DNA of 64,000 nucleotides from Archangium sp. (GCA_022843845.1 JALHMW010000022.1:19424-83423), one strand, 5' to 3'; positions 17,933-27,318 are shown, counted from the first letter of the stretch. Notes: generated from the sequence alone by a model not told the origin. Translations and numbers: made by a program.

Positions 17933-19042
17933 TCAAGCGCTCCGGCGGCCGTCGAGCTGCGCCTCGAGGCGCGCGACCCGCTTCGACAACCCGAGGAACG
18001 AGGTGTCGTCGAAGAGCCCGTTCGCGTCGGCGTCGCTCCACCTGAGGGCGAGGCCCAGGGCGCGCGCGCGTTCGCCGTCGGGGAGCTCGAGGGAGAGCCC
18101 CAGTCGTTCGTGCAGGGTCAGGCGCACCTGCCGGCGGAGCGCGTCGACCAGCTCGGGCTCCAGCCGCGCACGCGACGTGAGCCGGGCCATGGCCTCGACG
18201 TACTCGGTGGACGAGCGCAGCGGCGCGGCGGGCTCGGCGCGAGGCGGCCCCAGCCGGCTGCCGCGAGCCACCACGAAGAGCGCGGCTGCGAAGAGGAACT
18301 GCAGGCCCGTCGCCCAGAGGTTGACCGTCGGCGTCGCCTGCGCGCGCGCGACGTGGTGCGACTCGTCGAGCCACATCGGGCCGCGCGCCGCCAGGTTTCG
18401 CCAGAAGATGGCGTTGTCGGCGAGATCGAGCCTGGCGTTCTCGGCGAGGTCGGCGCCCGCGGCCACGTAGAGCGCTCCCGCGCCGATGCGCATCGCCCAG
18501 ACGGCAGGCGGCGAGGTGAGCGCCACGGCCTCGGCGTCGGTGACGGTCAACGATGGTTCGGTGGCGACGCGCAACGTCCTGGCGCCACTCAGCGCGCCGA
18601 TGGGCAACGAGACGGTGAGCGTGCTGCCCGCGCCGTCGTTGGGGATCGCGAGGAGCTCGGGCGTCAGCGCGGGCCGCAGCCCCACCAGCCCCTTGAGGGC
18701 CTGCTTCGAGGTGCCGCGACCCACCATCAACACCACGGTAGCCCCGCGCTCGAGCGCCCGTCGAAGGGCCTGCACCTCGTCTTCGGTGAGGCTCGCCGCT
18801 TGAGGTGCGGGCACCACGATGGTCGCGATCTCGTCCGGCACCTCTGTCAGGGGGCCCTCACCCAGTCGCACGTCGACGCCGCTCTCCGTCAGCCAGGTGT
18901 GCAGCACCTTGAGCCCGCGTGGCCCGGCGTTGGTGACGCTCGGGACGGTGGAGACCTGCGTGTCACCCTCGACGGCCAGCCCGAGCGCCAGCGCCACCGC
19001 GATCAACAGCGCGAAGAGGGGCCAGGCGCCGAAGCGGCTCAT
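17933..19042 (-). CDS. DUF4350 domain membrane protein
   Basis: A 369-residue protein with an N-terminal helix (about residues 6-24), a Rossmann-like DUF4350 region (about 40-225) and a second helix (NLWATGLQFLFAAALFVVA, about 245). The second helix is followed by a cytoplasmic helical tail. DUF4350 genes typically sit beside DUF4129 and MoxR/DUF58 genes; their role is unsettled. The start overlaps the DUF4129 stop (ATGA). Confidence 0.82.
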   Translation of the reverse strand: MSRFGAWPLFALLIAVALALGLAVEGDTQVSTVPSVTNAGPRGLKVLHTWLTESGVDVRLGEGPLTEVPDEIATIVVPAPQAASLTEDEVQALRRALERGATVVLMVGRGTSKQALKGLVGLRPALTPELLAIPNDGAGSTLTVSLPIGALSGARTLRVATEPSLTVTDAEAVALTSPPAVWAMRIGAGALYVAAGADLAENARLDLADNAIFWRNLAARGPMWLDESHHVARAQATPTVNLWATGLQFLFAAALFVVARGSRLGPPRAEPAAPLRSSTEYVEAMARLTSRARLEPELVDALRRQVRLTLHERLGLSLELPDGERARALGLALRWSDADANGLFDDTSFLGLSKRVARLEAQLDGRRSA

Positions 19043-19782
19043 CGGGCTGGCGCTCCGCTCCCGAACGCGGCGACCCGAAGCACGAGCGCTGACACGTCGT
19101 CGAGGAAGGCGTTGACGCGGGCGGCGTCGAGCGGCTCCAGCGAGTACCAGGCGCGATCGAACCAGGTCAGCTGGGTGGTGACGGCGGCGACCAGCTCGGG
19201 CGACGCGCCACGTTCGGGCAGCTCACGGGCGAGCTCCCGGTTGGTCTTCACGCGATCGGGCCGGGCCAGGCGCTGCCGCTCGAGTGCCGCGAGAATGGCG
19301 AGCAGGCCTTCTCGTGCGGCAGCTCGAGCATCTGCAGGCGCCAGGGCCCGCGCGCGCGCGAGGTGGTGCGAAGGGTCGGCGAGCTCGAGCTCTCGACGCT
19401 CTGGTGTCTGGGACTTCGTGCGCTTCGCAAGCCGCCGCCCGGCGAGCCGCGCCACCGTCGCAACGACGACGAACGCCGCGAGCGCGAGGACGAGCACGCG
19501 GGTCAGGTTGGAGTACGTCTCGGCGCCCGAGGTCTCGAACACCGACTCGAGCCAGGCCTTCAGCCGCTTGAGCAGATCGCCCGCTTGCCCACTGTGCGCC
19601 TCGAGGAACGCGGGCCGCGTGTAGAGCTCGTCCAACGCCTCACGCGTGGGCCCGGTGGCGGCCTCCACGTCGGGCCGCCGCGCCAGCGCGCACAGGGTCA
19701 CCTGCTGCTCCGGCGTCAGCTCCGAGCCCTCCGCCTCGGGGCACGGCGCGGCGAGGAGCGCGAGGACGAGCAGCGGGCTCAC
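19039..19782 (-). CDS. DUF4129 domain membrane protein
   Basis: A 247-residue protein with an N-terminal signal or anchor (SPLLVLALLAAPC), a central helix (LTRVLVLALAAFVVVATVARL) and a C-terminal DUF4129 region with the characteristic REGLLAILAALER and TNRELARELPER segments. The domain is found in envelope and sporulation-linked clusters of unknown biochemistry. The GTG start overlaps the upstream stop as GTGA. Confidence 0.82.
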   Translation of the reverse strand: MSPLLVLALLAAPCPEAEGSELTPEQQVTLCALARRPDVEAATGPTREALDELYTRPAFLEAHSGQAGDLLKRLKAWLESVFETSGAETYSNLTRVLVLALAAFVVVATVARLAGRRLAKRTKSQTPERRELELADPSHHLARARALAPADARAAAREGLLAILAALERQRLARPDRVKTNRELARELPERGASPELVAAVTTQLTWFDRAWYSLEPLDAARVNAFLDDVSALVLRVAAFGSGAPAR

Positions 19783-20780
19783 GCAGCCTTCGCCTTCGTC
19801 GACAGCTCGAGATCGAGCCCTTCCCGGCGGACCCGCATGTCGACGTAGAAGACGACCTGAAACACCACGTACAGCGGGGTGATCGCCGCGCCCGCGATGA
19901 CCTGCAGCAGCTGCGCCGGCACGATGAGGGCCTGTGGTGCGCTGGCGCCTGCTCGGGTGGGGTTGAACTCGCCGAAGAGCCCCTTCACCACGAGCTCCGG
20001 CAGACCCGTCACCAGCCCCACCACCAGCAGAATGAACGCGATGATGGTGATGAGCAGCGTGAGCCGACCCTTCACGAGCCCCAGCAGCCCCGGGCCCACG
20101 CGGCCGCTCGAGAGCTGATCGGTGCGACGGAAACAGGCGAGCGCCGACGGGTCCTCCACCGCCAGCACCTGCGAGGCGAGCACGAAGCGGATGAGGAACC
20201 ACAGCACCAGCATGACGACGCCACCGAACATCAGCAGCAGGCCCAGAATGATGACCGCCCCGCCAGCGCCGCGGTTGCCCTCGAGCGCCAACCACACGCC
20301 GCCGCCCACCGTCGCGCCGCCAGGGAGCAGGAAGACGAGGCTGGCCAGCGCGCTCCAGGCCATCGAGAGCGCGAACATGCCGAACGTGGTGCCGAGGCGC
20401 ACTGCCGAGAGCCGCAACGCGTCTGCGACTGATGGCGTGCCCGCGGAGGTCAGCCGCGGGTAGACGAACCCGGTGAGCGCGACGCCGGCGACCTGGCTGA
20501 CCAGCGCGTTCACCATCACCACCACCACCGCGCCGAGGACGACCGGACCGAGTTGGGGGAGCCACGTCGAGGGGTCGGTCTTCGCGAACTCGAGGGCTGC
20601 CGCGACGTTCGCCGCCGCCGGGAAGGTGCGTTGAGCGAAGAGCTCCAGTGTCTTGAGGAGGATGTACTGCGCGAGCTGAAAGCCCAGCAGCAGCTGGAAC
20701 AACGCCTTCCAGTTCGTGCGCCAGAAAGAGGTCGAGCGATCGACGATTTCGCCGATCGAGAGGGGCTGAAGGGCGGCCAT
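19779..20780 (-). CDS. Polytopic membrane protein (GPDPase membrane-domain type)
   Basis: A 333-residue protein with about six hydrophobic segments separated by short loops, starting MAALQPLSIGEIVDRS. The layout resembles the membrane domain of glycerophosphoryl diester phosphodiesterases, here without any catalytic domain. Proteins like it accompany DUF4129/DUF4350 genes. The ATG at 20780 is chosen because the sequence upstream in this frame is not membrane-protein-like. It is the first gene of the minus-strand run toward ccmE. Confidence 0.75.
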   Translation of the reverse strand: MAALQPLSIGEIVDRSTSFWRTNWKALFQLLLGFQLAQYILLKTLELFAQRTFPAAANVAAALEFAKTDPSTWLPQLGPVVLGAVVVVMVNALVSQVAGVALTGFVYPRLTSAGTPSVADALRLSAVRLGTTFGMFALSMAWSALASLVFLLPGGATVGGGVWLALEGNRGAGGAVIILGLLLMFGGVVMLVLWFLIRFVLASQVLAVEDPSALACFRRTDQLSSGRVGPGLLGLVKGRLTLLITIIAFILLVVGLVTGLPELVVKGLFGEFNPTRAGASAPQALIVPAQLLQVIAGAAITPLYVVFQVVFYVDMRVRREGLDLELSTKAKAA

Positions 20781-20907
20781 GCGGTGGGGCGGCAGCCTAC
20801 TTGACCGCGCCAGCCTGTCGACGGCGGGCTCAGCTATGCTACGCGTCAGTCGTCGAGGCGGCCGGCCGGAAACACCACACAGTCGCCTCTCATCGTCGGA
20901 AGGCCCC

Positions 20908-22206
20908 ATGCGTCTGCATCTCTTCTGGTTCTCCCTGCTCGTCGGAGCCTCGTTCCTCGTCACCTCGGCCTCATGCGGCCAGCCCACCCGGTGCAGCGCT
21001 TCGACGTGCACCACGGGGTGTTGTGACATCAGCGGCCGCTGCGTGATGGGCAACACGAGCTCGCAGTGCGGCGCGCGCGGCGTGAGCTGTACGTCGTGCA
21101 GCCTGGGCCAGACCTGCGACCTGGGCGCCTGTGTTGGCAGCTTCGGGACGGGCGCCGGGACGTCAGGCACGGGCGGAGGCGTCGCCACAGGTGGCGGGTT
21201 CTCGACGGGCGGAGGCGTGGCGACGGGCGGAGGCATCGCGACAGGCGGAGGCATGGCGACAGGCGGAGGCATGGCGACAGGCGGAGGCTTCGCGACCGGC
21301 GGTGGTGCGGCCGGGTGCAACTCGCAGACGTGCGCCAACGGCTGCTGCGACTTCAACGGGCAGTGTCAGTCCGGTACCTCGAACACCGCGTGCGGCAGCG
21401 TTCCCACGACGTGCGTTCAGTGCGGGCTCGGGCAGACCTGCAGTGCTCGTCGCTGCGTGTCGGGGACCGGCGGCGGCGGCGCTGGTGGAGGGAGTCCTCC
21501 CGCGTGCACCAACGGCTGTGTCTTCAACGGCATCGCGTGCCTCACCGCTGGCACGACGCAGCAGAACAACTCGCTGTGCGGCAACGCCGGAGCCGTCTGC
21601 TTCGCGTGCTCCACGCCCAACAACACCTGCATGAACGGCTTCTGCATTCCCGGTGGCGCCGGTGGTGGCGCTCCTCCCGTGGGTGGTGGCTCGCCGACGG
21701 GCGGCGGTTCAGGCACGGGCGGAGGCACCAGCGCCTGCCCCCCGCTGTCGCTCGGGACCACGACCTTCCCCGGCGGCGGCTTCACCACGCTCGAGGCCGG
21801 CTACGACACGTTCAGCGGCGGTGAGTTCAACGTGGCGACCTTCGCGACAGGTACCCAGGTCCTCTCGTTCGAGCTGGTGCGGCTGATGGGCTCGACGGTT
21901 CCCGTCCCGTACTCGGGCTCCTTCATGCCCGTCGGCTACAACACCTGCGTCGGTTGCCTGCAGTTCGGCGAGTCGTGCTCGGTGACCCCGTCACCTCCGG
22001 ACTTCACCTGCGCCCGACGATTCCTCGCGCAATCGGGCACCGTGAACATCTCCGCCGCCACGCCGAGCGCGGTCTCGGGTTCGTTCTCGGGAACGGTCAG
22101 CAACGTGACGTTCCGCGAGTGGAACTTCGGGCCAAGTGACTCGATGGTGCCAGGCGGCGCCTGTTACACGCTCGGAGCCGCGTCCTTCAGCGCTTCGTGG
22201 CCGTGA
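20908..22206 (+). CDS. Cys-rich lipoprotein with Gly-rich repeats
   Basis: A 432-residue product with a lipoprotein signal ending T-S-A-S-C (about residue 22), then two similar Cys-rich modules (CTTGCCDISGRC and CANGCCDFNGQC). These are joined by a Gly-rich spacer of ATGGG-type repeats, a third Cys-rich region, a second Gly-rich spacer and a C-terminal domain of about 150 residues. The ATG follows GGAAGG. It is a surface or outer-membrane lipoprotein of a myxobacterial type. No enzymatic motif is seen. Confidence 0.8.
   Translation: MRLHLFWFSLLVGASFLVTSASCGQPTRCSASTCTTGCCDISGRCVMGNTSSQCGARGVSCTSCSLGQTCDLGACVGSFGTGAGTSGTGGGVATGGGFSTGGGVATGGGIATGGGMATGGGMATGGGFATGGGAAGCNSQTCANGCCDFNGQCQSGTSNTACGSVPTTCVQCGLGQTCSARRCVSGTGGGGAGGGSPPACTNGCVFNGIACLTAGTTQQNNSLCGNAGAVCFACSTPNNTCMNGFCIPGGAGGGAPPVGGGSPTGGGSGTGGGTSACPPLSLGTTTFPGGGFTTLEAGYDTFSGGEFNVATFATGTQVLSFELVRLMGSTVPVPYSGSFMPVGYNTCVGCLQFGESCSVTPSPPDFTCARRFLAQSGTVNISAATPSAVSGSFSGTVSNVTFREWNFGPSDSMVPGGACYTLGAASFSASWP
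21165..21310 (+). repeat. Short in-frame Gly-rich tandem repeats (18-bp units)
   Basis: About eight units of the form ggcggaggcNNNgcgaca encode x-A-T-G-G-G repeats inside the lipoprotein gene. Such arrays vary readily in copy number. Confidence 0.8.
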
Positions 22207-22282
22207 CGACCTGGGCGTAGACGTCGCCCGACCGATTCATCAACCGGAGGAAGATCTCGCGACGCTGCGCCGGGCCTCAGCG

Positions 22283-22882
22283 TCAGCGGTTCAACAACGC
22301 GCGGGTAGCCGCTTCAGGATCCGCCGCGTGAAGAACGCCCGAGATGACGGCGACGCCTGCGGCTGAGAGGGACCCGGCCGTGGTCGCGTCGATGCCTCCG
22401 AGCGCGAAGGCAGGGCAGGGCAGGGTGGCGGCGAGTGTCTCGAAGCCAGCCGCGCCGAGCGGTGGCCGCGTGTCGTCGGGCTTGGAGCGCGGAGGAAACA
22501 CCGGGCTGACCAATGCGAGATCGGCGCCTTCGACGTCGTCACCCTTCGCGTGAACGACGCAGGAGATCCATCGGTCGGGGAGCAGTTGGCGCAGCTCGCG
22601 AGGCGGGAGCGAATGGGAAGTGCAGTGGAGATGTGCTCCCACGGCGAGGGCGACGTCGAGGCGCGAGTTGACGAAGAGCGGAGCGCCGGCCGCGTCGCAG
22701 ACCTGCTTCACGCGAACGGCCTCGTCGAAGAACAGACGGTCGACGGCGCCAGGGTGACGGTGCTGCACGGCGAGCCCTTGGCCCGCACGGAGCGCGAGCG
22801 CGAGCCGTCGCAGCAGCTCGTCGTTGCCGAGCGCCCAGTCCGTGATGACGAGGACTCGGAACGGGAGCGGCGCCTTCGTCAC
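22283..22882 (-). CDS. thiE: Thiamine phosphate synthase ThiE/TenI-like
   Basis: ThiE joins the thiazole and pyrimidine halves of thiamine. The 199-residue TIM-barrel protein shows [35 protein letters not shown] and FALGGI, matching the substrate-binding and phosphate-binding elements. The early Q-x-R-x-K motif is changed to QHRHPG, so it is a divergent ThiE or a TenI-like relative. The GTG start overlaps the thiG stop. Confidence 0.8.
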   Translation of the reverse strand: MTKAPLPFRVLVITDWALGNDELLRRLALALRAGQGLAVQHRHPGAVDRLFFDEAVRVKQVCDAAGAPLFVNSRLDVALAVGAHLHCTSHSLPPRELRQLLPDRWISCVVHAKGDDVEGADLALVSPVFPPRSKPDDTRPPLGAAGFETLAATLPCPAFALGGIDATTAGSLSAAGVAVISGVLHAADPEAATRALLNR

Positions 22883-23652
22883 TGCACGAGGCCCGTCAGC
22901 GGGCTCGACGCCGACGCGTAGGCCTTCATCGGCATGCGGCCAGCGAGGAACGCGTCACGCCCGGCCTCGACGGCGAGTTTCATCGCGCGGGCCATTCGGG
23001 CTGGCTCCTTCGCCGCGGCGATGGCGGTGTTCATGAGAATGCCGTCGCAGCCGAGCTCCATGGCGATGGCCGCGTCGCTGGCGGTGCCGACGCCGGCGTC
23101 GACGATGATCGGCACCTTCGCGGCCTCGATGATGAGCCGCAGGTTGTGCGGGTTGCGAATGCCGAGGCCAGACCCGATGGGCGCGGCGAGCGGCATCACC
23201 ACGGCACAGCCCGCGTCCTCGAGCTTGCGCGCGGTGATGACGTCGTCAGAGGTGTACGGGAGCACCGTGAAGCCGTCTTTCACCAGCCGGCGCGCGGCCT
23301 TCACCGTCTCTTCGACGTCGGGGTACAGCGTCTTCTCGTCGCCGAGCACCTCGAGCTTCACCCACTTCGAGAGGCCGAGCTCGGCCGCGAGGTGACACGT
23401 GCGCACCGCGTCGTCAGCCGTGTAGCAGCCGGCGGTGTTCGGCAAGAGGCGCATGCGGGTGGTGTCGATGAACGAGAGAATCGACTGCTCCTTCGGCGCG
23501 TTGAAGTCGAGCCGGCGCACGGCGACGGTGACCATCTCGGCGCCCGAGGCCTCGTGACAGGCGCGCATGACGTCGAGGCTCGGGTACTTGCCGGTGCCGA
23601 TGATGAGGCGCGAGGTGAAGGTGACGCCGGCGATGGTGAAGGGCTTGTCCAT
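22879..23652 (-). CDS. thiG: Thiazole synthase ThiG
   Basis: ThiG makes the thiazole phosphate of thiamine from deoxyxylulose phosphate, an imine and ThiS-thiocarboxylate. The 257-residue protein matches the family across its length: [12 protein letters not shown] at the start, KLEVLGD with the Schiff-base lysine region, and the phosphate-binding [14 protein letters not shown]. The ATG at 23652 follows AGGAG. Confidence 0.95.
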   Translation of the reverse strand: MDKPFTIAGVTFTSRLIIGTGKYPSLDVMRACHEASGAEMVTVAVRRLDFNAPKEQSILSFIDTTRMRLLPNTAGCYTADDAVRTCHLAAELGLSKWVKLEVLGDEKTLYPDVEETVKAARRLVKDGFTVLPYTSDDVITARKLEDAGCAVVMPLAAPIGSGLGIRNPHNLRLIIEAAKVPIIVDAGVGTASDAAIAMELGCDGILMNTAIAAAKEPARMARAMKLAVEAGRDAFLAGRMPMKAYASASSPLTGLVQ

Positions 23653-23671
23653 GGGGGCTCCTGGGAGGGTT

Positions 23672-23872
23672 TCAACCACCGCCGACGAAGGTGACGATCT
23701 CGATTCGATCAGCAGGCTTCAGCACGGTCTCGGCGTGGCGCGCTTTGGGAATGACGGACTCGTTGAGTTCGACGGCGACGCGACGCTGCTCGAGGCCGAG
23801 GGTCGTCAGGAGGACGGCGATCGTCGCTCCCTCGGTGACTTCGCGCGCTGTTCCGTTCACGACGACCTGCAT
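23672..23872 (-). CDS. thiS: Sulfur carrier protein ThiS
   Basis: A ubiquitin-fold sulfur carrier of 66 residues ending V-G-G-G, whose C-terminal Gly is thiocarboxylated. It is the first gene of thiS-thiG-thiE. The ATG at 23872 gives the usual ThiS length; a GTG at 23887 would add five residues. The thiF-type activator is not adjacent; the only E1-like gene in the window is at 61211. No convincing TPP riboswitch was found upstream. Confidence 0.9.
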   Translation of the reverse strand: MQVVVNGTAREVTEGATIAVLLTTLGLEQRRVAVELNESVIPKARHAETVLKPADRIEIVTFVGGG

Positions 23873-23967
23873 GGGGGCGTTCTGCACCCGGGCTCAGGAG
23901 CGTTCAACCGGTATCCCGCCGGTCAGCGCCTTGGCTCGATGTCAGCCCTGCGCGATAGTGAGGGTGC

Positions 23968-24261
23968 ATGACCGACTCAGAACTCACCATCAAAGTACTT
24001 CAGGGCATTCGAGAAGACCTCGCGCGCTCCAACCGCGACACCAACGAGCGGCTCGATGCAATGCGCGCCGAAAGCGAGGCAGGGCGGCGCGAGTCGAACC
24101 AGCGCTTCGAGGTCATCGAGACGGCGCTCCGTGATGTGGCCGAGCAATTGGTCATGCTGTCTCGTGGCGTGAAGGTGGCGATCGAAGTTCGCGCGGGAGT
24201 CGAGAAGCGCATCGACGACCATGAGCGCCGGATCGCCGAGCTGGAGCAGCGCTCGCACTGA
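23968..24261 (+). CDS. Small coiled-coil protein, unknown function
   Basis: A 97-residue, charged protein of heptad-like helix (LQGIREDLARSNRDTNERL and on to RRIAELEQ). It has no signal peptide or membrane segment. The ATG follows GAGGG. It ends directly against the Fic-family remnant, which suggests a recombination joint at its 3' end. No function can be assigned. Confidence 0.7.
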   Translation: MTDSELTIKVLQGIREDLARSNRDTNERLDAMRAESEAGRRESNQRFEVIETALRDVAEQLVMLSRGVKVAIEVRAGVEKRIDDHERRIAELEQRSH

Positions 24262-24263
24262 GT

Positions 24264-24669
24264 TTCGTCGGTGGCCTCACGGACTTTCGCGCAGGCCGGG
24301 TGAATGAGTGGGTGGGCCTGTTCGCGGCCGCTGCGCGCACCGCGGCAATGGAGGCCTCGCGATTTGCGTCGCAGCTCGCCGAGTTGGAAGCGCAGTGGCA
24401 CGCGGCGGTGGGCCCGCTCCGCGCGAACGCTGCGGCGAGCGTGTTGCTTCGCCTGCTCCCGGGCGTGCCCATCATTGACGTGCAGACCGCAGAGGAGCTC
24501 GTCGGCTGCAGCAATCAGGCAGCGCGCTGGAGTCATCTCGCAGCTCACCGTCGGGCGCAGGAACAGGGCCTGGGAAGCTGCTGCGGTGTTCGAGCTGCTC
24601 AACGCATTCGAGCGCCACCTTGCGACCCGGCGCGGTGGCACGACCCGGCTTCGACCTGCGCCGCGATGA
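24264..24669 (+). pseudogene. Remnant of a Fic-family protein (C-terminal part, frameshifted)
   Basis: The reading RVNEWVGLFAAAARTAAMEA followed by LLRLLPGVPIIDVQTAEELV resembles the C-terminal winged-helix region of Fic-family AMPylating proteins. After SNQAAR near 24530 the frame shifts, and the continuation AGVISQLTVGRRNRAWEAAA completes that domain in another frame. About nine residues of the expected helix are missing at the junction, which points to a short deletion. The catalytic Fic core is absent upstream. The family assignment comes from recognised sequence style, not from a search. Confidence 0.65.
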
Positions 24670-24670
24670 G

Positions 24671-25165
24671 TCAGCGGGCGAGGACCGGCACCGGTTCCGA
24701 AAGACATGTGAGCGTGAGGCCACAAACAGACGTCGATGCGCCAGTTTTCAGCGAGGTGTCTCGTCCCCACTGAGGGTCCACAATGGGGCTGCCAGTGATT
24801 TCAATAACGCCGCCGTCGAACTCCCTGTAGCTCGACCGACGCTCCTCGTATTCGGTCATCGACTGAACGACACACTCCCCGGCTCGCTGAAGGACGCGGA
24901 CTCTGCACATGCAGGTTGCTCCCCATCCGCAGATGCACTTTCGCGCATCGCGCTCACCGTCAGGCACGTCGAGACAGTCAGGCTGTCGAATGCGATTCGA
25001 AAGCTCGAGCCCGAGCTTCCAGTGTCGTTCGATCACCGGTGCTGGTGCCGGTGCCGCGACTTGGACCTGGATTGGCTCCGGGCTCCGGTGAGGTGCGCAG
25101 GCCGACAGCGCGCCGAGGAGCACGAGCGAGAGTCTCGACGATCCAGCATCACGCTGAGTCTGCAT
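24671..25165 (-). CDS. Small lipoprotein, unknown function
   Basis: A 164-residue product starting MQTQRDAGSSRLSLVLLG with a lipobox A-L-S-A-C near residue 24, then a Pro/Ala linker and a mature part with several Cys residues (CICGWGATCMC). No known domain is recognised. It lies convergent with the Fic remnant and divergent from the hydrolase gene at 25241. Confidence 0.65.
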   Translation of the reverse strand: MQTQRDAGSSRLSLVLLGALSACAPHRSPEPIQVQVAAPAPAPVIERHWKLGLELSNRIRQPDCLDVPDGERDARKCICGWGATCMCRVRVLQRAGECVVQSMTEYEERRSSYREFDGGVIEITGSPIVDPQWGRDTSLKTGASTSVCGLTLTCLSEPVPVLAR

Positions 25166-25240
25166 CGCGCTCGAACGTAGGCCTTCACACTGCCGCAGTG
25201 ACCCCCGCCGCGCGCCCGGTGGAATAGGGTGCACGCCCTG

Positions 25241-26317
25241 ATGCGCATCCTCCTCCTCTGTCCCCTCGTCGTCGCCTGTGTCGGCGGGTCCGAGATGGAC
25301 GGGGGCGTCGACCCGTACGCGGCGCCCGGGCGCTTCGCCGTCGGCAACCGGCACTTCACCGTCACCGTCGGTGATGCCGGTCGCGTGCTCCCGGTCGAGC
25401 TCTGGTACCCGGCGCGCGGAACGACTGATTCCTTTCCGCTCGAGACCTTCGAAGACGGCGCGCGGCGAACGCAATTGGCGGAGTGGATTGCCCAGGCGCC
25501 CGAGGCCTGCACACCGCGCCTCGCGCACTCGACGAAGGACGCGCCGGTCGCCGACGGTGCTCCATTCCCCCTGCTCGTGTTCTCGCACTGCACCGAGTGT
25601 TTTCGATTCAGCCTGCACAGCGTCGCGGAGCGCCTGGCCAGTCACGGCTTCGTGGTCGCCGCTCCCGATCACGTCGAGAACACCCGCTTCGACGCCACGG
25701 CCCCGCTCACCAACGCCTTCCTCTCGGTGCGCGCCGCCGATATCTCCGGAGTCATCGACGCGATGGTGGCGCCCGGTGCTCCACTGCCCATCGACCCGAG
25801 CCGCATCGCCGCCTTCGGCCACAGCTTCGGCGCCGTCACCACCGCGAAGCTCGTCGAGAAAGACGCGCGCGTTCGCGCCGGCCTCCTCATCGCCGCCCCC
25901 GCCGACAGCCCGTTCCTCAATGGCGGTGCGCTCCCTCGCGTCGCCAAACCGCTCAGCTTCCTGCTCGCCAGGGAAGACAACTCCATCTCGTTCCTCGGCA
26001 ACGAGTTCATCCGAGACAACTTCACCAAAGCGCAGCGCCCGACCTGGCTCGTCGAAGTCGAGAACGCCGGCCACTGGACGTTCTCCGACATCGCAGGCCT
26101 CGGCGGTGCGTACCGACCCGGCTGCGGAGACGGCCTGCGCGACCCCGACGGCGGCGCCTTCACCTACCTCGACAACGCCCTCGGCCGGAGCATCGCGCAG
26201 CGCACGATGACGGCCTGGGCCTCGTTCACCCTTCGCGACGACGCCGCCGCCGCAGACGCGCTCTCGAAGTCGACCCCCGAAGGCCTCGTGCACGTGCGCC
26301 GCCGGAGCGCTCCATGA
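25241..26317 (+). CDS. Alpha/beta hydrolase lipoprotein (PAF-acetylhydrolase-like)
   Basis: A secreted hydrolase of about 358 residues. It has a lipoprotein signal (MRILLLCPLVVAC), a catalytic-domain start FTVTVGDAGRVLPVELWYPA typical of PAF-acetylhydrolase/dienelactone-type proteins, the nucleophile elbow GHSFGAV and a histidine in ENAGHW. Substrates may be esters or phospholipids; this is not resolved. ATG 25241 is preferred; a GTG at 25229 is possible. The stop overlaps the dipeptidase start (ATGA), so the two are translationally coupled. Confidence 0.8.
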   Translation: MRILLLCPLVVACVGGSEMDGGVDPYAAPGRFAVGNRHFTVTVGDAGRVLPVELWYPARGTTDSFPLETFEDGARRTQLAEWIAQAPEACTPRLAHSTKDAPVADGAPFPLLVFSHCTECFRFSLHSVAERLASHGFVVAAPDHVENTRFDATAPLTNAFLSVRAADISGVIDAMVAPGAPLPIDPSRIAAFGHSFGAVTTAKLVEKDARVRAGLLIAAPADSPFLNGGALPRVAKPLSFLLAREDNSISFLGNEFIRDNFTKAQRPTWLVEVENAGHWTFSDIAGLGGAYRPGCGDGLRDPDGGAFTYLDNALGRSIAQRTMTAWASFTLRDDAAAADALSKSTPEGLVHVRRRSAP

Positions 26318-27318
26318 TCGATCTCGACGAGCTCCACCGCCGCGTCCCCATCGCCGACGGCCACGCCGACTCGTTGATGTGGAACCGCGATCTCAATCAG
26401 GCCTCCGACGAAGGGCACGTCGACTTCCCGCGCTTGCGCGAGGCCGGCGTGAAGATTCAGGCCTTCACCATCGTGACGCGCGGCCTGCCCGTCATCGACG
26501 GCTTCCCGCTCCTCATGCTCAAGGAGCGCTGGCCCGCCGAGGCCCGCGCGTCGGAGTGGACGCGGTGCTCCTTTCAGCTCGATCAGCTCGATGGCTTCTG
26601 CGCGAAGTCGAACGGGCTCGCGTCGATCGCCGGCACCAGCGCGACGTTGGAGTCGAACCTCAGCGGCGGCCGGCTCTCGGCCATCATCGGCATCGAAGGC
26701 GCGCACGCCATCGAAGGGCAGGTCGATCGGGTCGCCGAGCTCTTCCGCCGCGGCGTGCGCTTCATGTCGCTGACCCACCTCTCGAACAACGAGCTCGGCG
26801 GCACCTCGACGCCGATGATGGGCAACCGGCCGCTCACGCCGCTGGGCCGTGAAGTCCTCGACGCGATGGCGGGGAGCGGCATGGTCATCGACGTCGCGCA
26901 CGCGTCACCCGCGATGCTGCCGGAGCTGCTCGAGCACCGCTCCATTCGGCCGTTCTGCAGTCACGCCGGCGTCCAGGGCGCGACGAAGCTCTGGCGCAAC
27001 CTCGACGACGCGACGCTGAAAGGCATCGCTGACAAGGGCGGCGTCGTGGGCGTCATCTTCGCCTCGCAGTACGTGGGAGGCCGGCAGTTCTCCGACGTCG
27101 CCCGCCACATCGAGCACGCCGTGACGGTGATGGGCGAAGACGGCGTCGCGCTCGGGAGCGACTTCGACGGCATGGTTCCCCTGCCGCAAGGCATGCGCGA
27201 CGTGCGCGATCTCAAGAAGCTCACCCAGACGTTGCTCGATCGCGGCATGACGGTGCGGGTCGTCGAGAAGGTCCTTGGTCACAACTTCAGGCGCTTCTGG
27301 TCAGAGGTTCTTGCTTGA
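26314..27318 (+). CDS. Membrane dipeptidase family M19
   Basis: A zinc dipeptidase of 334 residues. Metal-site motifs are visible in order: DGHADS (His17, Asp19), GIEGAH, LTHLSNNEL and SHAGVQG, with GSDFDG near the C-terminus. Family members cleave dipeptides, often with D-residues, in cell-wall or peptide turnover. There is no signal peptide, so it is probably cytoplasmic. It is coupled to the upstream hydrolase by an ATGA overlap and a GGAG site. Confidence 0.9.
   Translation: MIDLDELHRRVPIADGHADSLMWNRDLNQASDEGHVDFPRLREAGVKIQAFTIVTRGLPVIDGFPLLMLKERWPAEARASEWTRCSFQLDQLDGFCAKSNGLASIAGTSATLESNLSGGRLSAIIGIEGAHAIEGQVDRVAELFRRGVRFMSLTHLSNNELGGTSTPMMGNRPLTPLGREVLDAMAGSGMVIDVAHASPAMLPELLEHRSIRPFCSHAGVQGATKLWRNLDDATLKGIADKGGVVGVIFASQYVGGRQFSDVARHIEHAVTVMGEDGVALGSDFDGMVPLPQGMRDVRDLKKLTQTLLDRGMTVRVVEKVLGHNFRRFWSEVLA

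Noticed and set aside
21165..21310. CRISPR-like array
   Set aside because: The 18-bp repeats have no unique spacers and stay in the reading frame of a lipoprotein; they are protein repeats.
22879..23872. Plus-strand open frames across thiG/thiS
   Set aside because: They are antisense shadows caused by high GC; the minus-strand products match ThiG and ThiS along their whole length.
23872..23970. TPP riboswitch upstream of thiS
   Set aside because: Only a GGCTGA and some paired segments are present. The paired GGGGTGC, CTGAGA and CTGAT...CCGG elements are not found in order.
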